From DATLCI01 sp046714215 (GTDB lineage Bacteria > Acidobacteriota > Terriglobia > Terriglobales > Acidobacteriaceae), in assembly GCA_046714215.1 (NCBI GenBank), contig JBKKBM010000062.1:1-7771 (forward strand): DNA of 7,771 nucleotides. Reading direction: 5' to 3'. The first letter of the stretch is position 1. Each line of letters starts with the position of its first letter. Positions 6,092-7,771 of this stretch are shown here, piece after piece. A program made the position numbers and the translations under genes. Below the pieces are notes generated by a model that was not told the DNA's origin, did not search any database, and saw only the letters and a program-made list of their open reading frames with translations.

Positions 6092-7366
6092 ATGACCCTA
6101 TCAAGAGTGCGCATCCTGTCCGTGTTTCGCGTCGTACTGCTAATGACCCTGCTTACGGCGAGTCTCGGTCACGCCCGGACGAAGGTTATCTTTCGCTTGG
6201 ATGACCCATCCTCCAATAGTGATCTGGCATTTGCTAAAAAACTGGCGGAGGAGTTTCACAAGCATCGTTTTTCGCTGACGGTCGGGGTAGTCCCCAACAT
6301 CGTCTCGACGGACGTACAGGGCAAGCCTTTACACCAGTATCGCCCTATATCTCCCGAGTTGGTCTCATTCTTACGGAGTGGGATCGAGGATGGAAGCTTC
6401 GAAATAGCCCTGCACGGATACACGCATGAGTCAGTGCGCCGATGGGGCGGAAAGACAGAGTTCGCCGGACTTCCTTATTGGGATCAGTTCCAAAAAATCA
6501 ACCTCGGAACTAAAGCCATCGAGGAAAAGTTAGGATTGCGTCCCCGTGTCTTCATCCCTCCGTTTAATACTTATGACCTCACCACGGTGCGTGTGCTGGA
6601 AAACCTGGGATTCAAGACTCTTTCCGCCAATCTCGGCGGTCCGGAAGATTCCAAGGACGTTCTTCGCTATGTCCCCGCGACGGCCAACCTCCGCAGCCTG
6701 GTAAAGGCGGTGCAGCATGCCCGGGAGCGGCCCGATCCGGATGCTCTGATCGTAGTGATGTTCCATGATTATGATTTCCTCGATATTTCTCCCAATCGGG
6801 GCGAGGTCAGCTTCGATTACTTCGTCCAGCTTCTAGACTGGGTGTCTGTGCAACCTGATCTGACCGTGACGACCATGTCCATGGTGGACGATGCTCACGG
6901 CGTGGATGCCTACCGCTACAACCGGAAGCCCTTGATCGAGAAGTTTGCTGTGCCTTGGCGGCCGAACCTATACGCGCACCTGGTCTATCGCACACCCCGG
7001 TCGCAGCACGTTACGATCCCGTCGCATTGGGCACATATGATCGGATTCTATTGCGTAGCCATGATCCTGGCGCTGAATTGGAGTTGGTACATGGGACGCT
7101 TCGCCTGGTGGGTGAGGTGGCCGGCGAACGCCATGGCATTCATAACAGCGCTTTACATGTTCCGGGATATCTCCCTGCTCTGGTATATGGGGGCTTTTGC
7201 GGGTTTCATGTTGGCGGGGCTGACGATTGGTGCTTTCTGGATACAGCACCCGGGCAAGCCGCTAAGTCGGATCGGACCGGAGCGCCACGAATCCTCGGGT
7301 GCCTCAACCGCATCCAATGGATTGACTTCAGACAGCGAAACGACCACACTGGAGTCAGTTCTTTGA
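6092..7366 (+). CDS. DUF2334-type polysaccharide deacetylase with signal peptide and C-terminal membrane segments
   Basis: This is a probable metal-dependent carbohydrate deacetylase of the NodB-like/DUF2334 group. Residues are numbered from the upstream ATG at 6044 (440 aa). I prefer ATG 6092 (424 aa) because it opens directly into a signal-like stretch, MTLSRVRILS then FRVVLLMTLLTASLGHA (residues 17-44). Neither start has a good Shine-Dalgarno sequence. The catalytic core shows VIFRLDD (48-54), GVVPN (81-85), IALHGYTHE (121-129), FIPPFNTYD (170-178) and VVMFHDYDF (237-245). D53/D54 with H124 and H128 match the Asp-His-His metal triad. After residue 300 come about three hydrophobic, Trp/Met-rich segments near 330-350, 357-373 and 377-400, then a hydrophilic Ser/Thr-rich tail. 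The catalytic domain should face outside the cytoplasm. The substrate is unknown: exopolysaccharide or peptidoglycan are both possible. It looks less GC-rich than its neighbours by eye. Confidence 0.85.
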   Translation: MTLSRVRILSVFRVVLLMTLLTASLGHARTKVIFRLDDPSSNSDLAFAKKLAEEFHKHRFSLTVGVVPNIVSTDVQGKPLHQYRPISPELVSFLRSGIEDGSFEIALHGYTHESVRRWGGKTEFAGLPYWDQFQKINLGTKAIEEKLGLRPRVFIPPFNTYDLTTVRVLENLGFKTLSANLGGPEDSKDVLRYVPATANLRSLVKAVQHARERPDPDALIVVMFHDYDFLDISPNRGEVSFDYFVQLLDWVSVQPDLTVTTMSMVDDAHGVDAYRYNRKPLIEKFAVPWRPNLYAHLVYRTPRSQHVTIPSHWAHMIGFYCVAMILALNWSWYMGRFAWWVRWPANAMAFITALYMFRDISLLWYMGAFAGFMLAGLTIGAFWIQHPGKPLSRIGPERHESSGASTASNGLTSDSETTTLESVL

Positions 7367-7370
7367 CAAT

Positions 7371-7392
7371 CTGGGCAATCGCCCAGGCTTTT
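7371..7392 (+). terminator. Hairpin terminator after the deacetylase gene
   Basis: CTGGGC (7371-7376) and GCCCAG (7381-7386) form a perfect 6-bp stem with an AATC loop, followed by GCTTTTCC. It begins 4 bp after the TGA stop and lies 37 bp before the tmRNA 5' end, as expected for insulating the two. The T-run is short and interrupted, so efficiency is uncertain. Confidence 0.65.
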
Positions 7393-7428
7393 CCAAGTCG
7401 TCCGGCGACCCATTGCCGGACCCCACAT

Positions 7429-7771
7429 GGGGGCGTCACGGCTTCGACGGAAATGCTTGCGGCAAAGTGGCATGCCGGGGGGCATTCACCCGTAATCGAG
7501 TGCACAACGATAAGTGCCAATCATGAAATGGCATACGCTGCTTAACTTAGTTAAGTAGCCGTTCTAGGAGGTAATGCTCGCGGACCTCCCAAGAACGTCA
7601 TTCAGCGAGCTGGTTCTCTGTGCTAAGCCAGGGTGCAGAGGACGAGATCCACGGGCTAGCGGTACGCGTTTCTTGTCGGTTCTGAGCGCGGCCCGCGAAC
7701 GTTTCCGGTGAAGGCCGGAAGCATGAACTCGACTAAGCATGTAGTCGCTTTGCCAGTAACTTTTTCGGACG
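7429..7771 (+). ncRNA. ssrA: Transfer-messenger RNA (tmRNA), 3' end cut by window edge
   Basis: tmRNA rescues stalled ribosomes: charged with alanine, it enters the A site with SmpB and supplies a short reading frame that tags the unfinished protein for proteolysis. The 5' end, GGGGGCGTCACGG followed by the invariant TTCGACGG (7443-7450), is the usual acceptor-stem and D-like start. Pseudoknot PK1 is visible: CGGG 7476-7479 with CCCG 7489-7492, crossed by GCATT 7482-7486 with AGTGC 7499-7503. The tag frame starts 12 nt later. A stem carrying the stop codon (CTTAAC-TTA-GTTAAG, 7541-7555) follows. Next comes a second pseudoknot (GGAGGT/ACCTCC plus GCTCGC 7576-7581 with GCGAGC 7605-7610), then a third (CTGG 7610-7613 with CCAG 7628-7631; CTCTG 7616-7620 with CAGAG 7636-7640). 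Near the edge, GACTAAGCATGTAGT (7731-7745) and TTTCGGACG match the E. coli 3' domain. About 30 nt, including the T-arm and CCA end, lie beyond the window. Confidence 0.96.
7516..7545 (+). other. ssrA: tmRNA-encoded proteolysis tag reading frame (ANHEMAYAA, stop)
   Basis: Codons GCC AAT CAT GAA ATG GCA TAC GCT GCT TAA give ANHEMAYAA; with the alanine carried by tmRNA the added peptide would be A-ANHEMAYAA. The resume codon GCC is placed by analogy with E. coli: Ala codon first, then Asn, with the A at -4 conserved in the preceding ATAAGT. The C-terminal YAA fits the hydrophobic-Ala-Ala degron read by ClpXP-type proteases. The TAA lies within the 5' arm of the following hairpin. Confidence 0.88.

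Noticed and set aside
7363..7368. TTGACA as a -35 box for ssrA
   Set aside because: It overlaps the deacetylase stop codon, the hexamer at 17-bp spacing (about 7386-7391) is not -10-like, and a terminator hairpin lies between it and the RNA start.
6955..7545. 196-residue frame on + that ends exactly at the tmRNA tag stop codon
   Set aside because: It runs through the deacetylase gene in another frame, then the terminator and the tmRNA 5' domain; its last residues are simply the tag peptide. It is not a gene.
1..7771. CRISPR array, transposase, integrase, toxin-antitoxin pair or other defence module
   Set aside because: No regular spacer-repeat structure, no matching protein motifs and no terminal inverted repeats with a gene between them were found on either strand.

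Overview
The window reads as ordinary chromosomal DNA from a high-GC bacterium, most likely an Acidobacteriota (Terriglobia-like) genome. This assignment is an inference from three things: a DUF1501 gene, a bacillithiol-synthesis gene (bshC), and a repeat-rich spacer ending in a 'CGGGATGACAAGG'-type tail, which resembles dispersed intergenic repeats I associate with Acidobacteriota. No marker gene in the window proves it.

Layout, left to right. (1) The 3' part of a DUF1501 gene on + (2-1102), closed by a strong intrinsic terminator (1143-1170). (2) glpD on + (1242-2951), encoding quinone-linked glycerol-3-phosphate dehydrogenase. (3) A minus-strand group, read right to left: bshC (5830-4208), a 294-bp repeat-rich spacer, a 103-residue CPCC/helical protein (3913-3602), and 17 bp later a glycerophosphodiester phosphodiesterase (3584-2898). 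The 3' end of the last gene overlaps the 3' end of glpD by 54 bp. (4) A 261-bp divergent spacer (5831-6091). (5) On +, a secreted or membrane-anchored DUF2334-type polysaccharide deacetylase (6092 or 6044 to 7366), ending in a compact hairpin. (6) On +, the tmRNA gene (ssrA), starting near 7429 and cut by the window's right edge about 30 nt before its expected 3' end. Its encoded tag reads ANHEMAYAA.

Functional links. The phosphodiesterase releases glycerol-3-phosphate from glycerophosphodiesters and GlpD oxidises that product to dihydroxyacetone phosphate. The two convergent, overlapping genes therefore form a short glycerophospholipid-salvage path. BshC acts in thiol redox buffering. The deacetylase probably works at the cell envelope. 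tmRNA rescues stalled ribosomes.

I see no new defence system, CRISPR array or mobile element. The points most worth a second look are the tmRNA and its unannotated tag and pseudoknots, the glpD/phosphodiesterase antisense overlap, the membrane-anchored deacetylase architecture, and the heptamer tandem repeat just upstream of the CPCC protein.
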